DNA of 9,105 nt from JBFHNV01 sp965365655 (GCA_965365655.1 CBDUCN010000222.1:1-9105), one strand, 5' to 3'; counted from the first letter of the stretch, positions 1 to 6,339 are shown. Translations and numbers: made by a program. The notes: generated from the letters alone by a model not told the origin.

Positions 1-10
1 GTGACGGGCG

Positions 11-103
11 CCGACCGGGAAGTCGGCACTGACCTGCCGCGCGCGGGTGGTGCATTCGCACCCCTGCGCGCGGCAGGATTTTTTTGACCGCCATCCCGGT
101 CGG
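11..103. repeat. Inverted repeat enclosing the terminator
   Basis: CCGACCGGGA (11-20) is the exact reverse complement of TCCCGGTCGG (94-103). The two 10-bp arms enclose the whole terminator hairpin and T-tract. The left arm can also form a competing local hairpin (CCGAC 11-15 with GTCGG 22-26), and the right arm can do the same (GACCG 86-90 with CGGTC 97-101). It may be a nested palindromic element or the chance product of a GC-rich spacer. No function can be assigned. Confidence 0.5.
33..85 (+). terminator. Strong Rho-independent terminator
   Basis: Bases 33-44 (CCTGCCGCGCGC) pair perfectly with 66-77 (GCGCGCGGCAGG) over 12 bp. The stem continues inward: 45-47 pair with 63-65, including one G-U pair, T48 is bulged, and GGTGC (49-53) pairs with GCACC (58-62) around an ATTC loop. 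An A and seven T (78-85) follow, a striking run in such GC-rich DNA. Hairpin plus T-tract on the plus strand is the classical intrinsic terminator. It should end a transcript entering from the left, whose gene is outside the window. The TGA at 2-4 could be that gene's stop, but another frame stays open to the TGA at 85-87, so the reading frame cannot be settled. Confidence 0.88.
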
Positions 104-236
104 GGCCTCGTCGTTCGCTCGCTCGGACGTCGTTCCGGCCCCTGCGCCCGCCACGTGATACCCACCGCTGCAGCAGCGTCGCGCCAGGCCCTGACGGGGC
201 CCGGCGCGAGCCGCGACGCGTAGCCCACATCCGCTG
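86..236 (+). other. Intergenic leader before rnd
   Basis: No credible ORF or clear promoter was found here. The segment holds a GGGGCC/GGCCCC inverted pair (102-107 and 137-142) around two direct copies of CGTCGTTC (109-116 and 128-135). This looks somewhat like a repeated extragenic palindrome, but copy number cannot be judged from one window. No Shine-Dalgarno sequence stands before the rnd ATG. Confidence 0.4.
176..219 (+). promoter_or_regulatory. Two-stem structure in the rnd leader
   Basis: GCGTCGCG (176-183) pairs perfectly with CGCGACGC (212-219). Inside it, GGCCC (187-191) pairs with GGGCC (197-201) around a five-base loop. The structure ends 17 bases before the rnd start codon, so in RNA it could affect translation start or stability. 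It matches no riboswitch class known to me, and there is no T-tract after it, so it is not an attenuator terminator. Compositional bias could generate it by chance. Confidence 0.3.
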
Positions 237-1343
237 ATGCACTACGTCGACGCCCCCGGCGCGCTGCACGCCGCGTGCGAGGCCTGTGCCGGCGCGCCAG
301 CCGTCGCGCTCGACACCGAGTTCGAGCGCACCAGCACCTATCATCCGCGCCCTGCCCTGCTGCAGCTCGCCGACCGCGATGCGACCTGGCTGCTGGACCC
401 GCTGGCGCTGGACGACCTCGCGCCGCTCGCGGCGCTGTTCGAGCGGTCAGCGCCGCTGATCGTGATGCACAGCGCCCAGGAGGATCTCGAGGTGCTGGCC
501 ATCGCGACCGGGCGCCAGCCGAAGAGCCTGTTCGACACCCAGCTCGCCGCGGCGCTGGCCGGCATGGGGCCGGGCCTCGGCTATCACGCCCTGGTCCGGG
601 AGCTGCTGGGCGTCGAGCTCGCGAAGGACCAGACCCGCTCCGACTGGATGCGTCGCCCCCTGAGCGCAGCGCAGCTTCGTTACGCGGTGGACGACGTCGC
701 ACACCTGCTCACCCTGCACGAGCGCCTTCACGAGCGCCTGCACGCGCTGGAACGGATGCCGTGGCTGGACGAGGAGACGGCACGCGTGCTTCGCCGCGGC
801 GCGACGGACGATGCTGCCGCGCGCGTCTACGAGCGCCTCGCACCGCGCGCCGGCGACGACGCGGCGGCCCGCGGGCGCCTCGAGGCGCTTTGCGTCTGGC
901 GCGAATCCGCGGCCCGGGATCTCGACCGCCCGCGGCGGCACGTGCTGGCCGACGACCTCCTGGTGGCGCTGGCGCGCACCGCGCCGACCCGCCGCGAGAC
1001 CCTCGAGGCCATGCCCGAGTGGCGCGACCGCCGCGCGCGGCGCCATGCCGACCCCCGCGCGCTTCTGGACGCGCTGCGCGAGGCCGCGGCGGCCGCGCCG
1101 GCGGCCGCGCCGGTGCCGGACCTCGCGCCGCACCGGCAGGCGCTAAACTCGATGCGCCGCGCCGTGGCGGACGCCGCACGGCAGCTGGCCATCGACCCGA
1201 GCGTGCTCGCGCCGCGCAGGCTGCTCGAGAAGGCGCTGGTGCAGGTGCGCGTGCTCGGCGAGCCGAGGCTGCCGGAGGAGCTGCGCGGGTGGCGCGCCCG
1301 CTACCTGGAGGAGCCCCTGATGAAGTGCCTGCGAGATGAGTAG
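237..1343 (+). CDS. rnd: Ribonuclease D
   Basis: Cytoplasmic 3'-to-5' exoribonuclease that trims 3' extensions of tRNA precursors and other small RNAs. At 368 residues it is close to the E. coli enzyme. The DEDDy exonuclease motifs are in order: Exo I as LDTEFER (D26, E28), Exo II in the HSAQEDLE segment (D83), and Exo III as YAVDD (Y149 and D153, the YxxxD pattern). An HRDC domain covers about residues 212-288. An Ala/Pro-rich linker (about 283-297) and a C-terminal HRDC-like helical region follow. The N-terminus aligns from the first residues with known RNase D proteins, which supports the ATG at 237. Its last eight bases overlap the next gene, so the two are probably co-transcribed. There is no clear ribosome site, and the leader is strongly structured. 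Confidence 0.95.
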   Translation: MHYVDAPGALHAACEACAGAPAVALDTEFERTSTYHPRPALLQLADRDATWLLDPLALDDLAPLAALFERSAPLIVMHSAQEDLEVLAIATGRQPKSLFDTQLAAALAGMGPGLGYHALVRELLGVELAKDQTRSDWMRRPLSAAQLRYAVDDVAHLLTLHERLHERLHALERMPWLDEETARVLRRGATDDAAARVYERLAPRAGDDAAARGRLEALCVWRESAARDLDRPRRHVLADDLLVALARTAPTRRETLEAMPEWRDRRARRHADPRALLDALREAAAAAPAAAPVPDLAPHRQALNSMRRAVADAARQLAIDPSVLAPRRLLEKALVQVRVLGEPRLPEELRGWRARYLEEPLMKCLRDE

Positions 1344-1929
1344 ACGGACCGCGCTGCCGGCGCTGCTCGCGCTGCTCGCGGCCCCGGCCCTGCACGGCGC
1401 CGGCAGCGAACTGCCGACGGGCTTCGGGCCGCTCAGCCTGGGCGCACCGTGGAGCGACGTGGAGGCGGTCGGCGGCGTCACCGAGCTCACCCGCCCGACC
1501 AGCGACTGGGAACGCCTGGTCCACGCGTGCGGCTACCGCAGCGCGATGCTGGACGTGGACCGCGGCAGGCTGCTGGTCACCGCGCAGGATTCGCGGATCA
1601 CCGAGCTCAGCTACGTCACCTCCATCCAGGAGGGCAGCAACGTGATGGACGTCGCGAAGCTGGTGATGCGCAGCTACGGCCAGCCCCGCCAGGCCACCCT
1701 GCGCGACGAGTTCGGCACCATCACGCTCGACCCGACGCAGGCCAGCTACGTGGTGCTCGAGTACGACGCCGTCGTGAAAGCCCGCTTCTCGATCAGCGCA
1801 GCGCCGCTGTGGGAGTACCGCATCAGCGTCGAGGACGGCGCGGCGCGCCGGCTCGAGAACCTCACGCTGCGCTGCGCACGGGAGCGGGAGAAGGCGCTCG
1901 ACGCGGCGGAGAAGGCCAGGACGTCCTGA
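1336..1929 (+). CDS. Small exported protein, unknown function
   Basis: A 197-residue protein I do not recognise. The N-terminus is a plausible Sec signal peptide: SRR, then a Leu/Ala-rich core (residues 6-19), with cleavage somewhere around 21-24 (no clean AxA site). The mature part has mixed composition with no membrane segment. It holds two cysteines (C65 and C180) that could form a disulfide, a GFGPLSLGAPW motif near its start, and a charged helical tail rich in Glu, Lys and Ala. The ATG overlaps the rnd stop by eight bases (ATGAGTAG), and no good Shine-Dalgarno lies at the usual distance, so translational coupling to rnd is likely. Codon usage matches its neighbours and the frame is intact, so the gene looks real. 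A periplasmic location is inferred. Confidence 0.8.
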   Translation: MSRRTALPALLALLAAPALHGAGSELPTGFGPLSLGAPWSDVEAVGGVTELTRPTSDWERLVHACGYRSAMLDVDRGRLLVTAQDSRITELSYVTSIQEGSNVMDVAKLVMRSYGQPRQATLRDEFGTITLDPTQASYVVLEYDAVVKARFSISAAPLWEYRISVEDGAARRLENLTLRCAREREKALDAAEKARTS

Positions 1930-1951
1930 GCAGCGCCGTCGAGCGGCCACC

Positions 1952-1977
1952 GCGTTGCGCGGCCGGCCGCGCGACGC
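1952..1977. terminator. Possible hairpin between convergent genes
   Basis: Bases 1952-1964 and 1965-1977 are 13-base arms of a palindrome with one mismatch, which becomes a G-U pair in plus-strand RNA (T1956 opposite G1973). It sits in the 60-bp gap between the 197-residue protein gene and the convergent mtaB, where a two-way terminator would be expected. There is no T-tract on either strand, so intrinsic termination is doubtful. It may instead stabilise 3' ends or pause polymerase. Confidence 0.4.
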
Positions 1978-1989
1978 CGCGCGGCGCGG

Positions 1990-3321
1990 TCAGCGCGCGC
2001 CGATGGCAGGCGGCGGGTCCTCGAGCCGCCCGCTCAAGCCGTGCTCCGTGAGCCCCGTGATGCGCACCGGGCGAAGCTCCGCCGCGGCGCTTCCCGGACC
2101 GAGTTCCACCCGCAGATAGTTGTCGGTCCAGCCGGCGAGCCGCGGCTCGCCCCCGCGGCGCCCGGGCTCCAGCAGCACCGGCATCACGCGGCCCACGTGC
2201 CGCTCGCGGAACGCGCGCTGGCGCTCGCGCATCAGGCGCTTGATCGCCTGCACGCGGCGCTTCTTCACGTCCGCCGGGACGACGTCGCCGTACGCCTGCG
2301 CCTCGGAGCCGGGACGCACCGAGTACGCGAACGCGTGCACGTAGCTGAGCGGCAGCTCCGACAACGCGTCGAAGGTCTGCTGGAAGTCCTCGTCGCGCTC
2401 TCCGGGAAACCCGCAGATCACATCGCAGCCGATGCCGCAGTCGGGAATGCGCTCGGCAATCCCGCGCACCAGATCGTGGAAGGCCGCGGCACGGTAGCGC
2501 CGTCGCATGCGCTCGAGCACGGCGTCGCTGGCGCTCTGGAACGGGATGTGGAAGTGCCGCGCGAAGCGCTCCTCGCCCGCCATCAGGTCGACGATGCCCG
2601 GCGTGATCGACGCCGGCTCGATGGAGCTCAGGCGAAGGCGCGCGAGGCCGGGGATCCCCAGCAGGTCCTCGAGCAGCCGCTCCAGCCGGCGCCCGCCGCC
2701 GGGCAGGTCCAGCCCGTAGTCGCCCACGTGCACGCCCGTCACCACCAGCTCGACGTAGCCCGCGCGCACGAGGTCCCGGGCCTGCGCCAGCACGCTGTCC
2801 GGCATGCGACTGCGCGAGCGCCCGCGGGTCTGGGGCACGATGCAGAAGCTGCAGCGCTCGTTGCAGCCTTCCTGCACCTTCACGTACGCACGGCTGTGCT
2901 CCATCATCTCCGTGATCGGCACGTCCAGGAAGGTCCGCGCCTCGCCGATCGGCGATACCGCCACCTCCACCTCGCCCGGCTTCAGCGCGCGCAGTCGCTC
3001 GGCCACCCGCGCCCGATCCGCGGCCCCGACCACCAGCGCCACGCCGGGTAGCTCCGCGAGATCCTCCGGCGCGCGCTGCGCGTAGCAGCCGGTGACCACG
3101 ATGCGCGCATCGGGGTTGTCCTTGTGGATGCGACGGATCGCCTTGCGCGCGGTCGCGTCGGCACGCGCGGTGACGCTGCAGGTGTTCACCACCACCACCT
3201 GCGCGCTCCGCGCGTCGGCAACCGTGCGCCAGCGTCCGTCGCGCTCCAGCAGCGTTCGCACCGTCTCGGTGTCGTACTGGTTGAGCCGGCAGCCGAAAGT
3301 CGTGAAGGAAACGGTTTTCAT
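1990..3321 (-). CDS. mtaB: tRNA t6A37 methylthiotransferase MtaB
   Basis: Radical-SAM enzyme that adds a methylthio group to t6A at position 37 of tRNAs reading ANN codons. It uses S-adenosylmethionine and two iron-sulfur clusters, and acts in the cytosol. The 443-residue product has the family's three parts. The N-terminal MTTase domain has cluster cysteines C11 (FGCRLNQYD), C48 (VNTCSVT) and C79 (VTGCYAQR). The radical-SAM core has CNERCSFC (C153, C157, C160). A C-terminal TRAM domain lies at about residues 380-440. The GCRLNQYD signature favours MtaB over MiaB (GCQMN type) and RimO (GCPKN type). I chose the ATG at 3321 because homology begins with MKTVSFTTFGC and a -10-like box lies just upstream. 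An in-frame GTG at 3369 would add 16 unconserved residues. It diverges from the kinase gene. Confidence 0.93.
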   Translation of the reverse strand: MKTVSFTTFGCRLNQYDTETVRTLLERDGRWRTVADARSAQVVVVNTCSVTARADATARKAIRRIHKDNPDARIVVTGCYAQRAPEDLAELPGVALVVGAADRARVAERLRALKPGEVEVAVSPIGEARTFLDVPITEMMEHSRAYVKVQEGCNERCSFCIVPQTRGRSRSRMPDSVLAQARDLVRAGYVELVVTGVHVGDYGLDLPGGGRRLERLLEDLLGIPGLARLRLSSIEPASITPGIVDLMAGEERFARHFHIPFQSASDAVLERMRRRYRAAAFHDLVRGIAERIPDCGIGCDVICGFPGERDEDFQQTFDALSELPLSYVHAFAYSVRPGSEAQAYGDVVPADVKKRRVQAIKRLMRERQRAFRERHVGRVMPVLLEPGRRGGEPRLAGWTDNYLRVELGPGSAAAELRPVRITGLTEHGLSGRLEDPPPAIGAR

Positions 3322-3349
3322 CGCGTCGCCCGGGTCATCGCGACCCGCG

Positions 3350-3358
3350 ATCGTACCA
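3350..3358 (-). promoter_or_regulatory. Probable extended -10 promoter of mtaB
   Basis: On the minus strand these bases read TGGTACGAT, an extended -10 (TGn followed by TACGAT, four of six matching TATAAT). No good -35 box lies 16-18 bp upstream, which is tolerated for extended -10 promoters. Transcription would start roughly 22 bases before the mtaB ATG. This also argues against the upstream GTG start. Confidence 0.45.
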
Positions 3359-3384
3359 GCGCCCGACACCGCTCCGGCGGCGCC

Positions 3385-3414
3385 GTGTCACGGTGCGCGG
3401 CCATGGGCTATCAT
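3385..3414 (+). promoter_or_regulatory. Probable sigma-70 promoter of the kinase operon
   Basis: GTGTCA (3385-3390, four of six matching TTGACA) and TATCAT (3409-3414, four of six matching TATAAT) are separated by 18 bp. The predicted start near 3421 leaves a leader of about 30 bases before the GTG at 3451. It lies downstream of the in-frame ATG at 3403, which makes that ATG an unlikely start. The mtaB promoter lies back to back with it. Confidence 0.45.
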
Positions 3415-3450
3415 CCCGGCTCGTCCGCGCGCGCCGGAGCTGCGACGAGC

Positions 3451-4740
3451 GTGATCCCCGCGAAGATCGGCAAGTACGAGATCGTCCAGGAGGTGGGCCG
3501 CGGCAGCATGGGCACGGTCTACTCCGCCCACGATCCCTTCTCGGACCGTCTCGTCGCGATCAAGGTCGCGCACCCGCAGTTCGTCGACGCGAGCGAGGAG
3601 GGACAGCGCTTCCGCAAGCTGTTCTTCAACGAGGCCCACGCCGCAGGCGAGCTGGATCACCCCAACATCCTGAAGATCTTCGACGCCGACGTCGACGGCG
3701 AGCTGTGCTACCTCGTGATGGAGTTCATCGACGGCGCGCGCAGCCTGGATCAGTACGTCAAGCCGGATCGGCTGCTCACGCTGCGCGAGGTCGTGGGCAT
3801 CATCTACAAGTGCGCCAAGGCGCTGGACTACGCCCACCGCATGGGCGTGATTCATCGCGACATCAAGCCGAGCAACCTGCTGCTGAACGAGGAGCGTGAC
3901 GTCAAGCTCGCGGACTTCAGCATCGCGATGATCACCCGGGCCGACAACAAGCACACCCAGTTCACCGGCTTTCTCGGCTCGCCGCTGTACATGTCGCCGG
4001 AGCAGATCAACGAGCTGCCACTCACGTCCGCCACCGACATCTTCTCGCTGGGCACGGTGATGTACCAGATGCTCACCGGAACCCATCCGTTCCGGGCCGA
4101 GAACCTGAACGCGATCAACCAGCGCATCACCAACGAGGAGCCGGCGGCGCTGTCCGGCTTCCGCAGCGATCTGCCGGACGGCCTCGCGTACACGGTGCGC
4201 CGCATGCTGCGAAAGCAGCCGTCACAGCGCTACCAGACGGGCCTCGACCTGGCGGCGGACCTCGCGGTGGTCTTCGAGGACCTGGACGCGGTGCCGAACG
4301 AGGACGCGCTTCGCGAGAAGTTCGGACGCATCAAGAACCTCGGCTTCTTCAAGGGCTTCTCGGACACCGACATCTGGGAGCTGATCCGCGCCTGCGTCTG
4401 GCAGAATTATCCCGCCGGCACGCCCATCATCAAGGAAGGGGAATCGGATCACTCCTTCTACATCGTGCTCTCCGGCGTGGTCGGCATCGAGAAGAGCGGC
4501 CGCGCGCTGGACAGCCTGCAGGAGGGCGCCTGTTTCGGGGAGATGGGCTATCTCTCGCGGGCCAAGCGCACCGCGACCGTGGTTGCGAAGACCGACGTGT
4601 CGCTGATGAAGGTCAATGCCGCCACCATCGATCGCGCCGCGGAATCCACACAGCTGCGGTTCCACAAGGTGTTCGTGCGCACCCTGATCGCGCGCCTCGC
4701 CGACACCACGAACCTGCTGGCCCAGCTCAACCCGGTGTGA
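3451..4740 (+). CDS. Ser/Thr protein kinase with cyclic-nucleotide-binding domain
   Basis: A soluble Hanks-type kinase (429 residues) joined to a C-terminal cNMP-binding domain. The kinase domain (about 9-270) shows the glycine loop GRGSMG (16-21), lysine K38 in VAIK, helix-C E61, the catalytic HRDIKPSN (D137, N142), SPE (182-184) and D196. The metal-binding DFG motif reads DFS (D155-F156-S157). Thr169 and Thr172 in the activation loop are possible phosphosites. The cNMP domain (about 299-415) carries a good phosphate-binding cassette, FGEMGYLSRAKRTAT, with G363, E364 and R373, so ligand binding is plausible. There is no signal peptide or membrane segment. The GTG start has a weak GGAG at 3436-3439 and sits just before the conserved IGKYEIVQEVG opening. 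An ATG at 3403 would add 16 unconserved residues. It is first in an operon, five bases before the VWA-FHA gene. Substrates are unknown. Confidence 0.9.
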   Translation: MIPAKIGKYEIVQEVGRGSMGTVYSAHDPFSDRLVAIKVAHPQFVDASEEGQRFRKLFFNEAHAAGELDHPNILKIFDADVDGELCYLVMEFIDGARSLDQYVKPDRLLTLREVVGIIYKCAKALDYAHRMGVIHRDIKPSNLLLNEERDVKLADFSIAMITRADNKHTQFTGFLGSPLYMSPEQINELPLTSATDIFSLGTVMYQMLTGTHPFRAENLNAINQRITNEEPAALSGFRSDLPDGLAYTVRRMLRKQPSQRYQTGLDLAADLAVVFEDLDAVPNEDALREKFGRIKNLGFFKGFSDTDIWELIRACVWQNYPAGTPIIKEGESDHSFYIVLSGVVGIEKSGRALDSLQEGACFGEMGYLSRAKRTATVVAKTDVSLMKVNAATIDRAAESTQLRFHKVFVRTLIARLADTTNLLAQLNPV

Positions 4741-4745
4741 CCTCC

Positions 4746-6314
4746 ATGCAGCCCACACGACGCCATCGCCTGCTCCCCGCCCTGCTCTCCTTCCTGCTGC
4801 TGGCGCCGCTGCTCGCGGCGCCCGCGTACGCCGCCAGCGACGGCGGCGCGGTCGTGGGCGACGGGCTGGTGCTCGACTGCGTGCGGCCGGAGGCGCTGCA
4901 GCTTCGCTGCAACTACCGGCTCACCGGCGCCGGGCAGCCCCTGGACGCCGCCGCGGCGATCGGCGGCCTGACGCTGCCACCGCCGGCCTTCGCGGCGCGC
5001 ACCGGCGCGCCGGGCGACGTCGCGGTGCTGCTGCTGGTCGACACCAGCGACCCGGGCCGCGCGGCCGCGATCCGCAAGGTGATCCAGCACGTCGGGCGGC
5101 TGGTCGACGAGGCGCAGCTCTACCAGCGCTTCGGGCTCGCGGCCTTCGACCGGGACCTGCGGATGCTGGCCCCCATCGGCAGCGAGCCCGACGCGATCAA
5201 GGCGGCGGCCGCGACCCTGGAGGCGACGGGGCGCACCACCGAGCTGTACCGCAACGTGATGGACGCGCTGAAGCTGCTGGCCACGGTGCGCGACCCGCAC
5301 AAGGTGCTGGTCGTGATGTCCGACGGGCTGGCCGAGGACCGCGCGTACTTCCACTCCGACGCGGTGGCCGAGGCGAACCGCCACGGCATCGCGGTGTACG
5401 GCGTCGGCTACCCGCGCTCGGTGTCGCTGTCGGTGGGGCTGCAGAGCCTGCGCCGCCTCGCCGACGAGACCGGCGGGCGCTTCGTCGCGAGCAACGGGGA
5501 CTTCGAGCTCCCGGAGTCCTTCTTCCAGGCGCCGTTCGCCGCGGTGGAGAACACCGGGGCGCTGAGCGTGGACCTCGGGCCGACCGCCAGCGCGCTGCCC
5601 GAGGGCGGCACCAAGGCGCTGCGCGTCACGCTGGACACCAGTGCCGGCACCGCGTCGGCCGTGGTGCCGGTGCAGCTTCCCGCCACCAGTGCGCCGGTGG
5701 TGAAGGTGGTGGAGGTGGAGGTGCCCAAGGTGGTCGAGGTGGAGAAGCTGGTCGAGGTGCCGGTCCCGGGCCCGGCGGCATCGACGCCGCCGCCCCCCGC
5801 GCCGCGCGAGATCCCGCTGTGGTACTGGATGGCCGCCATCGGCATGCTGGCCCTCGCGCTGGTGGTGCTCCTGATCGTGCTGCTGCTGCAGCGCCGCGGC
5901 CCGCGTCCAGCGGCCTCCGCGCCGCCGCCGGTGCTCACCACGCTGGCCCACCTGCAGCGCGGCGACGACGGCAGCTCGTCACCGATCACCAGCGCGACCT
6001 TCCGCATCGGGCGCCTGTCCGACAACGACCTGGTGCTGCGCGACGCGTCGGTGTCGCGCCACCACGCCGAGATCCGGCGCCGCCGCGACGGCAGCTTCCA
6101 GGTGCTGGATCTGGATTCCATGAACGGCGTGCTGGTCAACGGCAAGCGGATCAAGGAGAGCCCCCTCGCCGATGGCGACCGGCTCGAGATCGGCGACGTG
6201 AGCCTCACCTTCGCCGCCGAGGACGAGGACGACCTGCCCGGCGAGCAGACCGTGATGATGAAGACGGTGGTGCCGGACCAGCCCTTCCCCGAGGCGGCCG
6301 GCGCCCGCCGCTGA
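4746..6314 (+). CDS. Exported VWA domain / transmembrane / FHA domain protein
   Basis: A 522-residue membrane protein, probably the partner of the kinase before it. Residues 1-29 form a Sec signal peptide (RRHR, hydrophobic core, cleavage after AYA). A von Willebrand A domain (about 91-270) follows. Its MIDAS is imperfect: D99-T-S101-D-P instead of DxSxS, with T164/T165 and D193 (MSDG) present. A Val/Glu/Lys linker (318-340) with KVVEVE twice leads to one membrane helix (about 358-381) ending in QRRGPR, which puts the C-terminus in the cytosol. The FHA domain (about 405-485) has the phosphothreonine-binding signature: G422-R423, S437-R438-H439 and N460-G461. The acidic tail contains QTVMMKT (T502, T507). 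C45 and C55 could form a disulfide. A GTG at 4737 overlaps the kinase stop and is an alternative start. ACCTCC, not a Shine-Dalgarno, precedes the ATG, so coupling is likely. Function unknown. Confidence 0.88.
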   Translation: MQPTRRHRLLPALLSFLLLAPLLAAPAYAASDGGAVVGDGLVLDCVRPEALQLRCNYRLTGAGQPLDAAAAIGGLTLPPPAFAARTGAPGDVAVLLLVDTSDPGRAAAIRKVIQHVGRLVDEAQLYQRFGLAAFDRDLRMLAPIGSEPDAIKAAAATLEATGRTTELYRNVMDALKLLATVRDPHKVLVVMSDGLAEDRAYFHSDAVAEANRHGIAVYGVGYPRSVSLSVGLQSLRRLADETGGRFVASNGDFELPESFFQAPFAAVENTGALSVDLGPTASALPEGGTKALRVTLDTSAGTASAVVPVQLPATSAPVVKVVEVEVPKVVEVEKLVEVPVPGPAASTPPPPAPREIPLWYWMAAIGMLALALVVLLIVLLLQRRGPRPAASAPPPVLTTLAHLQRGDDGSSSPITSATFRIGRLSDNDLVLRDASVSRHHAEIRRRRDGSFQVLDLDSMNGVLVNGKRIKESPLADGDRLEIGDVSLTFAAEDEDDLPGEQTVMMKTVVPDQPFPEAAGARR

Positions 6315-6339
6315 CCGGCGCCGCGCGGCCCGGCCGGCG

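Noticed and set aside
1..87. C-terminal coding fragment in frame 1 ending at the TGA 85-87
   Set aside because: The frame is open, but the DNA is fully explained by the terminator hairpin and its T-tract. A TGA at 2-4 in another frame is an equally good stop for an upstream gene.
709..1950. Minus-strand open frame of 413 codons opposite rnd and the exported protein
   Set aside because: Arg/Ala/Pro-rich composition with no motif. The plus strand carries RNase D catalytic motifs over the same bases.
3322..3369. GTG start 16 codons upstream for mtaB
   Set aside because: The added residues are not like the family, and a TGGTACGAT -10 element lies inside the segment. The ATG at 3321 gives the typical N-terminus.
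3124..3450. N-terminal extension of the kinase, including the ATG at 3403
   Set aside because: The extension runs antisense through the start of mtaB and resembles no domain. The likely promoter -10 at 3409-3414 lies downstream of the ATG at 3403. Homology begins just after the GTG at 3451.
4548..5951. Minus-strand open frame of 467 codons opposite the kinase end and VWA gene
   Set aside because: The translation is His/Gln/Arg-rich with no domain, and it lies antisense to clear protein domains.
3451..6314. Type VI secretion regulatory genes (PpkA and Fha)
   Set aside because: PpkA carries its VWA on the kinase and Fha1 is a cytosolic FHA protein. The fusions here differ, and no secretion structural gene is in the window.
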